Positions 21,106-34,148 of a DNA stretch of 64,000 nucleotides are shown piece after piece. The DNA is taken from the NCBI RefSeq assembly GCF_032854445.1, contig NC_088300.1, positions 50,688,984-50,752,983 of the forward strand. Reading direction: 5' to 3'. Below the pieces are notes generated by a model. That model was given only the letters and a program-made list of their open reading frames with translations. It was not told where the DNA came from and did not search any database. The position numbers and the translations under genes were made by a program. Position 1 is the stretch's first letter. Each line of letters opens with the position of its first letter. Source of the stretch: Liolophura sinensis. Lineage: Eukaryota; Mollusca; Polyplacophora; Chitonida; Chitonidae.

Positions 21106-24100
21106 TGAATTTTTATACCATAATGACACAAGGCCGCAACAATTTCATTAATGTGTAGTTGATGATTAGAAACACAGCATGGGTAGAATGGACATATTCT
21201 CTTCACCCCGCCACCCCAAAGGGACCACACATTATGTAAACTTGGGGACAGATGGCAGATGGGACGGTCTCACCCAGAGTGTGTTTCATGTAACACCTGG
21301 GAAGAACACATTAAGGTGTCTTTATCAGTTCTGGCCATATGCCATGGAGCCTGAGCCTGAACCTCAGATTCCACTACATTAAGTCAGCCTCTATTATGCT
21401 GAGGAGCTACCAGAGGGGTTCTTTCAGGCCCTATAGGCCAACCGTCACCTTTTGCAGGAATAATTAATTTCTCGTCAATATTGATTTCTTTTCTTCTGCA
21501 CTCATTTCTCGTGTCCATTAGATCTCTGTTGAATTTAGGTGTTAGTGCTACTTTTTGAAACAAAATGGCAATGTGTATAAAATGAACAATGTGGTTACGT
21601 TTACGCGCGTTTATTTGTCAAACTGTTTCAAACTGACTTTAAAGAGAAAGGAACATTAAAAATGAAGCACATTCGACCATCAGTATAGAGGGACTATTAA
21701 AAACTGAATCCGAAAATACCGAAAATGCCTCCATTAACTTTTTACAGATTTTTTTTACGGGAATTAAATGCAGTGAAATGTTTCGATTGTAACGTGAATA
21801 TGAACCATGTTGATAATGTGTTTATTACCGTTGACGGACGACACACCGAATTTTCTCTATGCTTAATAAAGAGGAATTTAATGTACGATTCGCTCTTTTC
21901 TTGCACAGGCACACATTACATTAGTACAGCTCACAAGAGTTTTTCCCATACCTGAACTTAAAGGTGTAGGAAAAGATGTGAGATATCATTGACGACCTAC
22001 ATCATAAACATGTTCATAAAGCTAAGCTTACAATCCAGACATCGTTTACTGCATTTCAGCGAAACAAAAAAAAACTTAAAAGTGTTTTCAGATACAATTT
22101 ATACTATTAATGTTGATTTAATTTTTATAACTTATAGCCATGCACACACGATCCACATCTTATGTTCACATTTTATACTAAAATATGTCTGTTCAATATA
22201 TGTATAAAAGTGCAATTTTTAAAGTGAAATACAAAATGATTTGCATGAACAAATGAGTGTGTTTAACTTTTCTTTTGCTGTTGTTAAATATTAAATTAAG
22301 GTGTTGAGGTAGTAAATTAAATAATAATATAATAACTTTAATATATGGTTTAATAATTTCCTGTAAACCGCGATTCAAAGCTGCTGAACGATCCTGTATC
22401 GAAATGTCTTGAGAGAACTTGATATCATTTCTTAAATCTGCCTTGTGATCCTATGGAAAAGAAATGAGACATTATTGAAAATCAGTATAACGGCAATAAC
22501 GCAGATGTCACAGTTTAAACAGAGCACGATTAAATTCGTGTTTATTGATCTTGCCTTACTCTAGCTTTCACAGTCACGTGATAAATTGTGCTCTATTATG
22601 TTCTGCCAAGTAACATGGATGATCATTGTTTAAAACCATTGGTTCCATGCAACAACGGAACTCAGGAACAGCTGAAACAAACTTTAGGCGGTAACCGTTC
22701 CCAGACATTTTAATATATTCATGTACAAATTCATGTCTTTAAGCAGGAAAGGAAATATTTTTATTAATAGCCCTTTATAGATGAAAGCTGTATAATACGT
22801 GTTTATACCTTTTAAAAGTGTGTCGTATAATTATATGGTTTTAGGTTTAAGGTCAAAAAGTCATAAATTTGAGCCAGCCTTTAATTATATATATGTGTGT
22901 GTGTGTATACTTACATACATACATACATACATATAACCAAATTGCATTTCATATTATCCGGCTTTATATAAAAAAAAGAATAAAAATAAGTTATGATAAA
23001 ACACCGGAAACTGTATTAATTATTCATTTCGTTACAGCCAAAATCTATACACACACAACGCCCTCGTTCATTAGTCTCTTTATGAATCAGAGGGAAATTA
23101 TTTAGTTGCTGACGTTTAACCGGATGACTTGGTGTGCTTTTATTTATTACTCATGAGAAACACGACTGGCGATAAAAAGAAATACGTGGACCGCTTGGAA
23201 AACCATTAGCCAAGGTTCAAAACGCAAAGTTACTGATTAACCGGCATAAAGAAAACCAGATTGTGGCCAAAATATTTCATAGAGATTAAAACCTGCACGT
23301 GGTCCCCAATCCATCCTCTCGTGTTCCAATATAGGCCTGTTATTGCTGGAGGGAAACATTCACCGTCAAAGATTCCTTGTAATATCTAATTACAGCCCAC
23401 CATCTATCTTAATAAAGATCGTAACGGCAGGGGTAGCTTACCGCCCAGAGCGCTTACGGCTACAAATGGGAGCCAGCCATGGTGTAATTGTACAGCTAAC
23501 GGAGGAAGCCGCGGAGAGGCCGGTCGTACAGGGGGGAACGGCTAAAGGAACAGCTCAGCCAATAAAAGCTAAAAATTATGTCAATTAGAGCACGAATTTC
23601 AGAGCTGTGTGTAACGTGAAGCGACATGCAAGGGGCTTTCTTAACTATAAGCTAAAAAAATGATAAATGGTGGAAAAATTAGTTTGAGGTTCCTAATTTT
23701 ACGTTTACGACTTTTTTCTCCGACTTTTTACAGCCTATCTGGCTCCGCATGTCATTCGCTGAGTCGTGGAGCAACGGTGTGATTAGATTAGTCAACAATT
23801 TGCCGCTAAAGACCCGCGAATCTATCAAAAATCACATGACAAAAAACATGGCGACAGCATTGAGGGCAACACTTTAGCCATATTTAAACATACGCTTCTG
23901 TAAACATAAGTATACACATTATTCTGTACTTACGTGTTTTCATAAAGCAAGCAAACTGACCCACCACCATGTTTTACAAACATCATCGTATCGACAGACG
24001 GGAATATTTGTAATCAGCAGATGGTTATTATTGCATCAGAAAAGTAATTCTTCGCTTCTGTGCTACAAGTGGAATTTGATTGTAGCAGCTTTTAGAAATG

Positions 24101-26837
24101 ATCATAATTTAAGTGAGGAGTTTTAGTGACAATTACGGGTATCTTATACTATGGCTGCAAAACTAACCATCTGCATGATGGCAGTGAGGCTGTGTATATT
24201 TCGGTTAAGACGGCGGGACAAACTGCCATGTTTTATGGCACTGGATGTTTTTCTGCATTGACTCTTGTATACAGGGATGCATTGCTCATACATATGTATA
24301 CAGTATATTGCGCCACAGATCTAAATATACTGATATATAGATATATACAGCTCTTCACCTTCTGTTTAATTTAACGATAGTAATTAATTAGTTGTGCCAC
24401 ACAAAGAGGGGGAGGTAAGCCATCCACTATTTGAACATCTGGTATATAGGAGAATCAGGGGCCATCTGGTGATTATGGTTCGGACTTAAATGACGATATT
24501 ACATCATAAAGTCTAGATTTAGGTGGCATTTACTCAAACAGATAATTACTGTTTGCCTGTATTGTCTAACAGAAATTACAGACGAGTAAACTAAGTGTGT
24601 CTTGCAGCATTCGAATATACTAGCCAAATACAACGTTTTCAAAGTACTGGTTTATACCGAGCACAATTGCATTGCCTTGTTCTGTCAATTGCTTCATCTG
24701 GCTTAAGGCTATGAAGAAGCTCAGTCAGTAAGCTGTTTGGTTGTGTTCCACATATAAACTCACATTCGGATGAGATAGTTACTGAAAGACAGACGATTTG
24801 TCTTCATGAAAAAGAATCTTTCGTCTCTTTCATTCCACTCTTATTTCCCAACCCAGCGTATGCAGTTCATATAGTTGAAATATTCCTTTACGAAACTTTT
24901 AATACCAACAAGCGCCGTTCAGCAGACTGTAGTAACCTATGAAGATGAGTGTTCATGGCAGGAAAACTTTCCAAACGTACATGGTGATGTACTAGTATGT
25001 ACGGGTCTGTATATTCCTCTCCTAGCTGTGAACATCGCTTAAAAACACCATAATTCATGGCAAAGACTTCCCAGTAAGACTCCCTGGGTAGCTCACCATT
25101 TATTAATTAATAAATTTCATTAAATAGGATTGGCATTTTTCACCACCAAAGCTGTTAGAATACATATCGGACAACACCCCAATACATGTTTTGCTCAATT
25201 GCCATAGTTTTAGAAATGTTATGAGACATTCAACATATACCGAGTTGTTTCCCAATCAACATGTATCAAACGAGAGAATCACACTCTTCTGTGTTTTGTG
25301 AGTAAGGCGTGTACGTCGCTTTTGCAGTTTTTCAGGCAATGGGCCTATCAGAAAAAGTCAGAATGTCAAATGCCCTTTCTCATCCTAATCTGATTTCACA
25401 TCAAGTCGTTGCTGAAAAATTCAATTGTGTCGTCTGAGGGGTAATTTTGCTGGGCAGAATGGACAGGGATATAAAAGCGGCAGGTTTCCACTTAGTTGAC
25501 ACAATACCAGTCAATAAAAAGTCAAGTGAACGGCGCTGTCCGATCGGCGAAAACAGAGATGGAGCGAATGTTGAAGCCGAACAATAAATCACTGTAGGGG
25601 ACCAGAGACTAACTACAGGTTTGGGGGAGACATTCCCTACCAGCTCCCAGAGGGTCAGCCCCTCCCCCCGGGCGCCGTACGCAACAGACGCCAGCGACAG
25701 TTAAAGGGCTATATTGGGATTTTATTGAAGGCCATTGAAGAGGGTGTAGCAAAGGTGAAGGGGCCCTTGGGCTGAGAATCCCTGTTGACATCAAATCACT
25801 TCAAACAACAATGCGGTGGCACAAAGGTAATTCCACCTCTATAGGGAAATGTTTGTCTATCAATTATGCGATAATTGTCGGTCTTGAGGACCAGTCATTA
25901 TTCCCCGGAGAGAAAGCCATGTAGGCAAGTTGATCGCACCTTAAATCTAGCTCCGGGGCCTCCCATTCACCGCCGTCAGTTCCCCAAACCACCCACCCTT
26001 GTTTCATCCCTTCAAACAGGACGCGATTGTATTTGCTAAATATCACTGGTCAAAACCAACCACCTGAGCCTTTGGCATGCTTCATCAAAGTGTAACGTCG
26101 TTCTAGCGTTGGACTTTTCCATTGCTTAAGTATTCAACGACAACAAGCGCTGCAATATACATTAACAACGTATCCACCTACTTGATCTGTATACTCTTTG
26201 GTCTCTCGGGACAGTTTTCCGACAGAAAAACTTCTACTCTTGCAAGGGACAATCACATGGTATTACCGGGCCGGCTTAGCCTTTGATCTTGTTCAGGTAG
26301 CCGTTATCGGAGTCCCTCGGGCTTCTTTACAGCGATTGGTAGATAAGACATGAATATAGGTACGGGTTGAATTAGTGTCAATACGAGTCAGCCACTCTCT
26401 ATAAGAGGAACTATTAGCCAGACAAAATAGTATGACAAGTTCGCAGGTTGTTGAGTAAGTAGCTGGCTGTGTGTCTTAAATCGAGGCATTCTGCTGGTAG
26501 ACATGTATACGACTGAAGAATAGATAGAATCACAGCGGGGCATCCAGCGACTTACTCTGAAGAAGAATGCTAATATAGGTACAAAGCATGCACTATCTCT
26601 GTAGCCATCGACAATTTGGCTTACAAAAACCCTCAGCGGAGCCGTTGATCATCGAGGCAAAGCACTGGTTCTATCACCAGTGGTAAGAAATATAATACGA
26701 TATGGCTGACGATTATGTATTTAAACCACATTACTTCTTTTGAAACGAATAGGTGTTTCCAATTAAAGTATCTCATTGAAATAAATCTATAAGGTATCTT
26801 GATACACCGCAATACGAATCGCTAGGTGTGCTTAATA
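21106..26837. other. Long intergenic stretch
   Basis: No gene seen. There is a small (TG)n/(CATA)n microsatellite at 22883-22932. The sub-region 23340-23600 is richer in G and C and contains TAATTG, CCAATAAAAGC and ATTATGTCAATTAG, words bound by homeodomain or CCAAT factors, so it is a candidate regulatory element. Elsewhere only short random frames occur. Confidence 0.4.
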
Positions 26838-26939
26838 GATGGCCGTGGCTTTCCCGTCTGCCTGGTTTCCTTCCACCATAATGCAGACCGCCTTGGTATA
26901 AGTGAAATATTCTTGAGCACGCGTAAAACACCAATGAAA

Positions 26940-27014
<75 letters not shown>

Positions 27015-27016
27015 AT
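26838..27016 (+). mobile_element. SINE-A, internally deleted, with long (AAAT)n tail
   Basis: GGCCGTGGCTTTCCCGTC runs straight into the GGTTTCCTTCCACCATAATG core, so the middle of the element is missing. The 3' module TATAAGTGAAATATTC and TAAAACACCAATGAAATAAAT follow, then about 20 AAAT units. The tail looks expanded after insertion as a microsatellite. Confidence 0.85.
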
Positions 27017-28394
27017 TAAACGATTACAACATGGGAAAGAAATTGTTTAATGGAACATGATGAATATTGAAGCCAAAATAATTGCTAGAGTAGAAATACA
27101 AATGATTTCACGATGATGTGAAATATCATAATATTTATTTATTTACCTGACTGCTAATTCACGCCGAACTAAAAATATTTCGCTTATCGCAGGACATACA
27201 GTCAGGTTTCGGATGGAGAAAATCGAAGTGCCATAAGTAATAAAAACACCACAATTCTTCGTCCATGCAGGTAGCTGACAATCTTCTACAAAGCCCCAGC
27301 AAAACCATCGAGAGCTAGATTCGAGCCTGCAGCCTCATTATCCAGGTGTCGATCGAGTTCAGCGTGTTGAAAGACTGAGGTAGCGAGGGATTCCAAGTGT
27401 AATAATACATTGACTGGTACCAGTGTTCCTGGGATCTGGTTCATAGTTGTTGTCACATACGGCTGTATCTAACTCCGCGTAATTTGAGGCAGAGGATGTG
27501 TTTGTTACATCAACATAGTGGTTTTATGAATATTTGGAATCAAGGCGAAACCTAGACCTATATATGTTTGTAATCAACCTGGAAATTATTCACGAACTAG
27601 GAGTTTGGAATTTCATTTCGATCTCATGTCTGTATAGAATGTTGACTGTTACTTTTCAAACCGATGGCTATTCTCTCTGGCATGCATAGTACCAGCTTAT
27701 TCACTTCTTATTACGTGTTTCTAAGGGGTAGTGCTTTAGCTTGTTTTGGAAATGGTTCTTGCGATTATCTACTTAGGATTTTTAATGGTTAACGAGTCGT
27801 ATGTGAATGTCCGACTTCAGATCATATTTAGATCATACTTTTATCAGATCGATAGGAAGTCGGTAAGCGTATATATTTATTTATTTATTTATTTATTTTG
27901 TTTTGACAGTTTGCTTCAGTTTATTTCGCTTGTAACCAGCGGTATGGTCACAGTTGACGATATGTATTAAGAGCTCAAATGGAAAATCCTGTCACCGTAT
28001 CAAATAGCTTGACTATGGGAGCCCTCCATACTTGGCAATATCACAGGAAGCCATTGATATATCCGACTGCTGAGGAGAAATCACGTATACAGACAGCTTT
28101 CCGATTAGAGGTTTCAGAAAATCTGCAAAAACAAATGTATTTAATTTTAATTTTTTGTGCAAATGAGACTGACTTATATGGGTTGAGATGGCAGCCTTAA
28201 GAGTAACCAGCTCACAATAACATTCGTGTCATGAAGTTGAGTTATAATCACGCAACTATGGGAAATATCGAAAATGGTATTTCATTCCACTTCAAACAGC
28301 TCTTTTCTACTTCCAAGCATATCAAGAGGAAGTGAATATCTCTATCCTGCTTTTTGATGGTTAGGCCTGTACTATTCCTTTATCGCTAAATCTG

Positions 28395-28455
28395 TTCCGC
28401 CGCTATATAAGTGAAATATTGTGTAGTAGATCGTTAATCACACCTTAAATAAATG
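28395..28455 (+). mobile_element. SINE-A 3'-end relic
   Basis: CCGCCGCTATATAAGTG, AAATATTG and a terminal AAATAAATGAATAAA match the SINE-A end with many changes; the hairpin partner arm is unrecognisable. Confidence 0.6.
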
Positions 28456-31400
28456 AATAAACGTAATATTTCTAAAAGCAAAGTCTGAAAAAGCTTCATA
28501 ACCTAGGCTCCGAACAAGGTGACGTCATCAACTCAACAGACCAATAGGTGACCAGTTATATCTATATTAAGGAGATGTAAACATGGCCTGGTATAGATGA
28601 CTACGAAACGTATGTCACACAAAGGTTCAAAACATTACCCTTTAAGTAGAATCAAACCCGGACACGACCGAGTCTGTGATTGTTACGAGATCTGCTCGAA
28701 GGGATGGGCAATGGCGGCAGAGTTGATGGACGCATATACACAAGTTTTCTTTCATATCGAGTTTAGCTGAATGGCCGTTCCGTTCACGGGACACCTTGGT
28801 CTTGAGTGTGGTTAGTGGAGGTAATGACCCTTCAATGGATGCTGAATAGCGAGACTGTCGACCAAGAGACCTCAAACCCGCCCTCTTCTTAACGTAAATG
28901 GAGTTTCTTTCTTCCTAGAAAAGCAGTTGACGCCATGACCACGCCTCTTCGAGACGTTGTACGGTTAGCTGGGATCTCTAATTCACAGGGCTTAACGGCA
29001 TCCCAAAGTTGACTTGTTACCAGCATCCTCTACAGCATCATTAGCCCTAGCTTTATTAGTGCTCGGGAATTAGCCTCGCGTTAAACTATTCCAGTAAATC
29101 AATTAACTCATTGTAAAGTTATTTTTCTCGAACCCCGAGGCGAAGACAGCTGAGAATAGTTAACATCGATATTAGGTTACAGGCTCAAGTATTAACAATC
29201 GTACAAACGTGTAAGTAAGAAGAAACGCTTACCACCAACTAAAACTTCAAAGCACAGGATTTTTATGCTTTTCAAGTAATATTTAAAAATTTAAAAGCTT
29301 TTATTTTTAAGTGGAACCAGACGTTCGAACCAAATTTAAGATACAAGTATTTGTATATACATAAGCATATTATTATGTATAATATATCCCACATCGGATG
29401 ATTCTTAATGCGAAAACGAAATGCATTTAAATATTTTACATATACTGAACTTTTTACACAGATCTGGCAAATATGCTTAACTGTTCGTATACCAAATATG
29501 ACATCCAATGGAGTACAGCTGAATCAAACATTTTAAATTATTTTTCACGCAACCATTTTATCCACAAAAACTTGTGCAAGGAAAAAGCCTAGTAAAGAGC
29601 TCGCTACTGCCAGTTTTGTCGATCTTTTGTACAGGGCAGCTTTACGGATATTCAGTTTAACCACAGCCGCTCCCATTTTCAGAGGCGAGTGATTGTTGAA
29701 ATCTCCCTAATCCGGATTTGCGGTTGATTGTAACACACCCCGGTAGACTGAGCGACGACTCTTTTCTTACCATTTAACAAGACCTGGAGCATTAACAGCA
29801 GTGGAACAAAACAGTGGGCCGTTGAGAAATAATTCATTGCTTTACGTTAAACCCAATGGGCGAGAAAATCTTTGCAGGGAAGAAAAGCTTGAAAAACAGA
29901 GCGGGTGTCAACTGGCTACCCTGTCTTACCCCCGAATTAGGCTCTCTCACGACTACTGATTCTCTGCCTACAGAGAGAGGGAGATCTTTTATCTGGGAGC
30001 CTAGCTTGATCATTGTCCACAGTCTGTCACCGTTATACCTGTACCTTGGAATGTACAGTTCTTAGGTGATCACCGCGATACCATCTATCCGTATTAAACA
30101 GTTTACACTTCACTTGATCGATTACTTCTTAATGGAACACATATGCAGATGGGGAAAAGCTTTACCTGTGCGATCTCCACGCAAACCCACATTTACCGGG
30201 CAATGGTATGTAATTACGCCTATAAACAATTTGTATTGCTCCAACAACTCAGACTGACATGTGGAAAAGTGGTCATTTAGATGCGGATTGGTAATCCCTG
30301 CAATTGTGAAGGTCTAAAGAAATCCGATGCTGTTAAAGTACGCCTATTGGACTTTAGCGATATGAAACACCTGTAACTATCCAGCTGTAATTAGATGTTA
30401 GATGGAGAGTGTTCAGAAGAAACAGCGATTAATCCATCTGACTGATTGTTGTTTAACGATGTACCGATGCTAGCCGTTTTTTTGTACACGAACTGAGACA
30501 TATATCTTAGTTCTGTAAAGAAGACTATCTCCCAGAATCAATCAAGATACACAAAAGAAATAATATTACAGTCATAGTTGTAAAAGACATTATACCAGTA
30601 ATTATCCCTGGGTAAATGTTGCCTGATTCATTTGTATTTTTATCCCGCTTTAGCTAATTTTTGTTACTCCTCCAGTTGAATATTCCCTGATGGTATACTG
30701 GATCTAATAGTTTTTCTAGTTTAGTTTAATGTCTGACGAAAGACAACATATGTATCATAGCATTTTCCCACGCCAGTACACTGACTGAACTATAAGCGAG
30801 AATCATGAAACAAAAATTCATATTCCATTTTCACTTAAAGACTAATATTGTATTTTCAACATTATTTGATATAGGGAAATATTTTAAAATATAACAATGT
30901 AAAAGAAGGCTTTGTTTTCTATGAAAGTACATTTTCATTTTATATGGACTCCCTAGATCGACCTTATCAGTTGTTTAAATTTGGCATGCGTTTATGGCAC
31001 CTTTGGCCTATATTTTGGATGAAGCCATGACACACAAGACCGAATGACACATATCTCATAGACTCACATAATTCACACTGACTGGATTTTTGCATGCATA
31101 TGAGGTCAAAGTTCAATGAGGAATAACCAATATTTGTTCATGAAATGCCAAAAAACTGCCTTGGTAGTTTTCAATATTACGTCATGTCCTCGCCCCACCC
31201 CTAAAAAAGACAATCGGCTAAGATTGTGGTTCCATTCTTGACAAGGCCGATTGAGTTTCATTTCCGAATTAATCCTGAGCCAAGACATTAAATCAGTAGA
31301 ATTGTACACAGTTTACTTAACAACTTACTTATGTCAGTTCAGTGTATTTAGTGAACATAACGGTGTATACTGTCTCAAGATGAACTGTTATACTGTCTCC

Positions 31401-32154
31401 CTGGTTATTGTTGTCTTCTTAAAAAGGGATAACCAAACACAACCACTTGACCGCAAAGATTCTCTTTAAACAGCCCACACTAAACCGGATACAAGATGTC
31501 TTGCATGGTTAGATTTGTTCAAGAAACCAGTAGGCTAACCGGATATCGGGACTGGGGAATCCCCGTCTGCCACGACGGCGAGGGAAGCTTTCTGGGAGTG
31601 GAAGAATCGGTCTGGTTTATGTTAGCATGGATTAAAATAGGGGACAGAGGATTTTAGTAGGGCTTCTCCAGCAGATCTAGCCTTCTCAGTGCCTCAGTGT
31701 TTGATCTTTGGCATAAGGGTCTATCTGGGATCAGATCAAACTAACCCTAACATTAACCCATCTTGCGTGAAGGATTCCCCGGAAGTACGGGTCAGCTGGA
31801 CAGTGACACTATAATGCCTCGTTTAAACCTTATTGTCTTCTTCCGGATGTGACAAAACTCGGAAGGGTGATAATGAAACCCAGTTACAAGATATAGATTG
31901 AGCGTATAACCACTTCCTGTCTCAAACACGAGACGTTCCAACTAACGACACTCGTTGCCGTCACCAGGGACGGAAAATGGCTGGAATACAGGATTGTTTC
32001 AAATGATTATAGTGTCTCTCTGGCGTCAACAAGTCGTAATAATATGCCAATTATACCCCAAATGATATTTCTAGGCCATGAAATCTTGTTGACGTCTATT
32101 CTTGTTGGTGGCTGTTTGCTTGGTTAATAACGTAGAAACATTCTCCCGCTCTTC

Positions 32155-32225
32155 TGTGTCCTCCACCTGTGAAACTGGCCGCCTTGGTACAAAGTGAAAT
32201 ATATCTGAGTAAGGCGTAAAAAAAG
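32155..32225 (+). mobile_element. SINE-A 3'-end relic
   Basis: TGGCCGCCTTGGTACAAAG, TGAAATATATCTGAGTA and AGGCGTAAAA match the SINE-A 3' module. The AAATAAAT tail is gone. Confidence 0.65.
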
Positions 32226-33479
32226 AACTGTATCTAGCAATTAATGTATTCATCTGTTTGACCTTTTTGTAAATTATCTAACCTTTTCATTGTTATTTAA
32301 ATGAAGTTACACATTTACTTAAAAAAATAATTTCTAAACCGAAATAAAATACATAAGTTTTCTTAAAAACCGAAAAATGGTTTGGTATCTTATGGTGTAG
32401 TCTGAATTGAGGCCGTTTTAAAATAATGGATTTACGTAAATATTCTATGTAAAGTTTTCCCCACCCACGCTGTAAACAAATGCTCAGTGATAAATCGCAG
32501 GTTCACATTCGCTGGTATCGTATGCGAAATTGATGTTACAGACTAAGTACATGTAGGACGCCATCTTAAAACAGCTGGTTTTCGCTTTACCCGGCTCGAA
32601 TTGCTCTCTTAATGCGATGTTTAACAGGCGTGTTGAAAAATATCCAGCGTAACCATCTGATAACCGAAAACGACTACTTAACGGCTAGATTAGCTTGTCG
32701 GCTTACTCGCCAGTTAAAAAAAGGGAAACGCTCGAAAAATGAAGCTGATAAACGAGTGATGAAAGGCCGCCTATGAACGCGTTGAATGCAAGATCACAAG
32801 GAGGCCGAGCAAAGCGCTAGCAACGGTCTTATGTTACGTGTAGTTTACGACTTCCTATATATCTGCTTACCTCAATACCTCTACTAACTTAAGAGGACTT
32901 GATTGCAAGCCAAACCTTTACAAACGTCGGCTATGCTTTCAACTTTCGAGTTACACAGAATTACATTGGGGTTATTCCCCTGCCTAGTGGTAGGTTTTCA
33001 GGGTTAGATATGAACCAGGATGTTCAAAAAAGTGTTTCATAATGGTATTAAATTCCTTTCGTGCTTTTTGTATTTCGTTAATTATACTTCATTAACACTG
33101 TAAATCAAAAGCGCATGAAATTAACATAAGAGCCTTGATGGCTCAGATCAAGGACATGGTTCAAGTCTTTAAACCTATGCAATGCAAAGGACATGTTACG
33201 GTAAAGCAAGAAATCGGCCCCAGAGAGGTAAGAAAGGGCAAATTTCAAAATTACAGCAAAATACATTACATTCCGAATTAGACGTATAAAACTTAGTTGA
33301 AGCGCTAATAAAATTTACATGGCCATATAAGAGGTGATTCCTTAGTAATAACCCGCCTAAACAGCACTTTCGATGAAAAACGCTAGTTTTTGGTTGAAAT
33401 GAGGCACTGCTTTTTATTTACTGTATGAACATGGACGTTAACCAGACAAATACCTTTAATGAAATTTTCTACGAACCGT

Positions 33480-34148
33480 CAAAGTTTCGCTTTGATCCAC
33501 GTTTGTTTTCATATGTAAAACGTATATCAATGTTTCGTTTTTGTCAGCGTTTCTTTTCATATGTAAAACGTACGTCAAAGTTTTCTTTTGGTCAACGTTT
33601 GTTTTCATATGTAAAACATATGCCAAAATGTCCTTTTGGCCAACGTTTGTTTTCATATGTAAAACGTATATCAAAGTTTCGTTTTTGTCAACGTTCGTTT
33701 TCATATGTAAAACATATGTCAAAGTTTCTTTTTGGTCAACGTTTGTTTTCATATGTAAAACATATGCCAAAGTTTCGTTCTGGTCATCGTTTGTTTTCAC
33801 ATGTAAAACGTATATCAAAGTGTCGTTTTTGTCAACGTTTGTTTTCATATGTAAAACATATGTCAAAGTTTCGCTTTGATCAACGTTTGTTTTCACATGT
33901 AAAACGTATGTCAAAGTTTCGTTTAGGTCAACGTTTGTTTTTCATATGTAAAACATATGTCAGAATTTCCTTTTGGTCAGTGTTTGTTTTCATATGTAAA
34001 ACATATGTCAAAGATTCTTTTTGGACAACATTTGTCGTCATATGTAAAACATGTCAACCTTTCTTTTTGGTTAACGTTTGTCGTCATATATAAAACATAT
34101 GCCAAAGTTTCGATTTGGTCAAGGTTTGTCTTCATATGTGAAACATAA
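33480..34148. repeat. 48-bp minisatellite, about 14 copies, with 144-bp higher-order period
   Basis: Units of 48 bp start at 33480 and recur to about 34148. A representative unit has CAAAGTTTCG, TTTTGGTCAACG, TTTGTTTTCATATG and TAAAACATATGT. Variant marks recur every third unit: CGTATATC at 33521, 33665 and 33809, TTTTTGTCA in units 2, 5 and 8, and ATGCCAA in units 3 and 6. The first nine units therefore form a trimeric higher-order repeat. A one-base insertion in unit 10 (33912-33960) shifts phase. Because 48 is a multiple of 3 and the unit lacks stops, long frames stay open on both strands (222 codons plus, 152 minus). These look like repeat artefacts rather than genes. Confidence 0.95.

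Larger units (their letters stand above)
27017..33479. other. Intergenic, with decayed SINE pieces
   Basis: No gene seen. A short (ATTT)n run lies at 27874-27898. Two SINE relics are listed separately. Blocks near 29650-29760 have mixed composition but no readable function. Confidence 0.4.

Noticed and set aside
31741-31760. CTAACCCTAACATTAACCC, telomere-like
   Set aside because: Only about two imperfect units; too short to be an interstitial telomere.
33425-34093. 222-codon plus-strand frame with a 16-residue repeat, partly resembling FRFG neuropeptide spacing
   Set aside because: It is the 48-bp minisatellite in translation. Equally long frames exist in other phases and on the minus strand, there is no signal peptide, no dibasic cleavage pattern follows the Gly, and a one-base insertion shifts the frame in unit 10.
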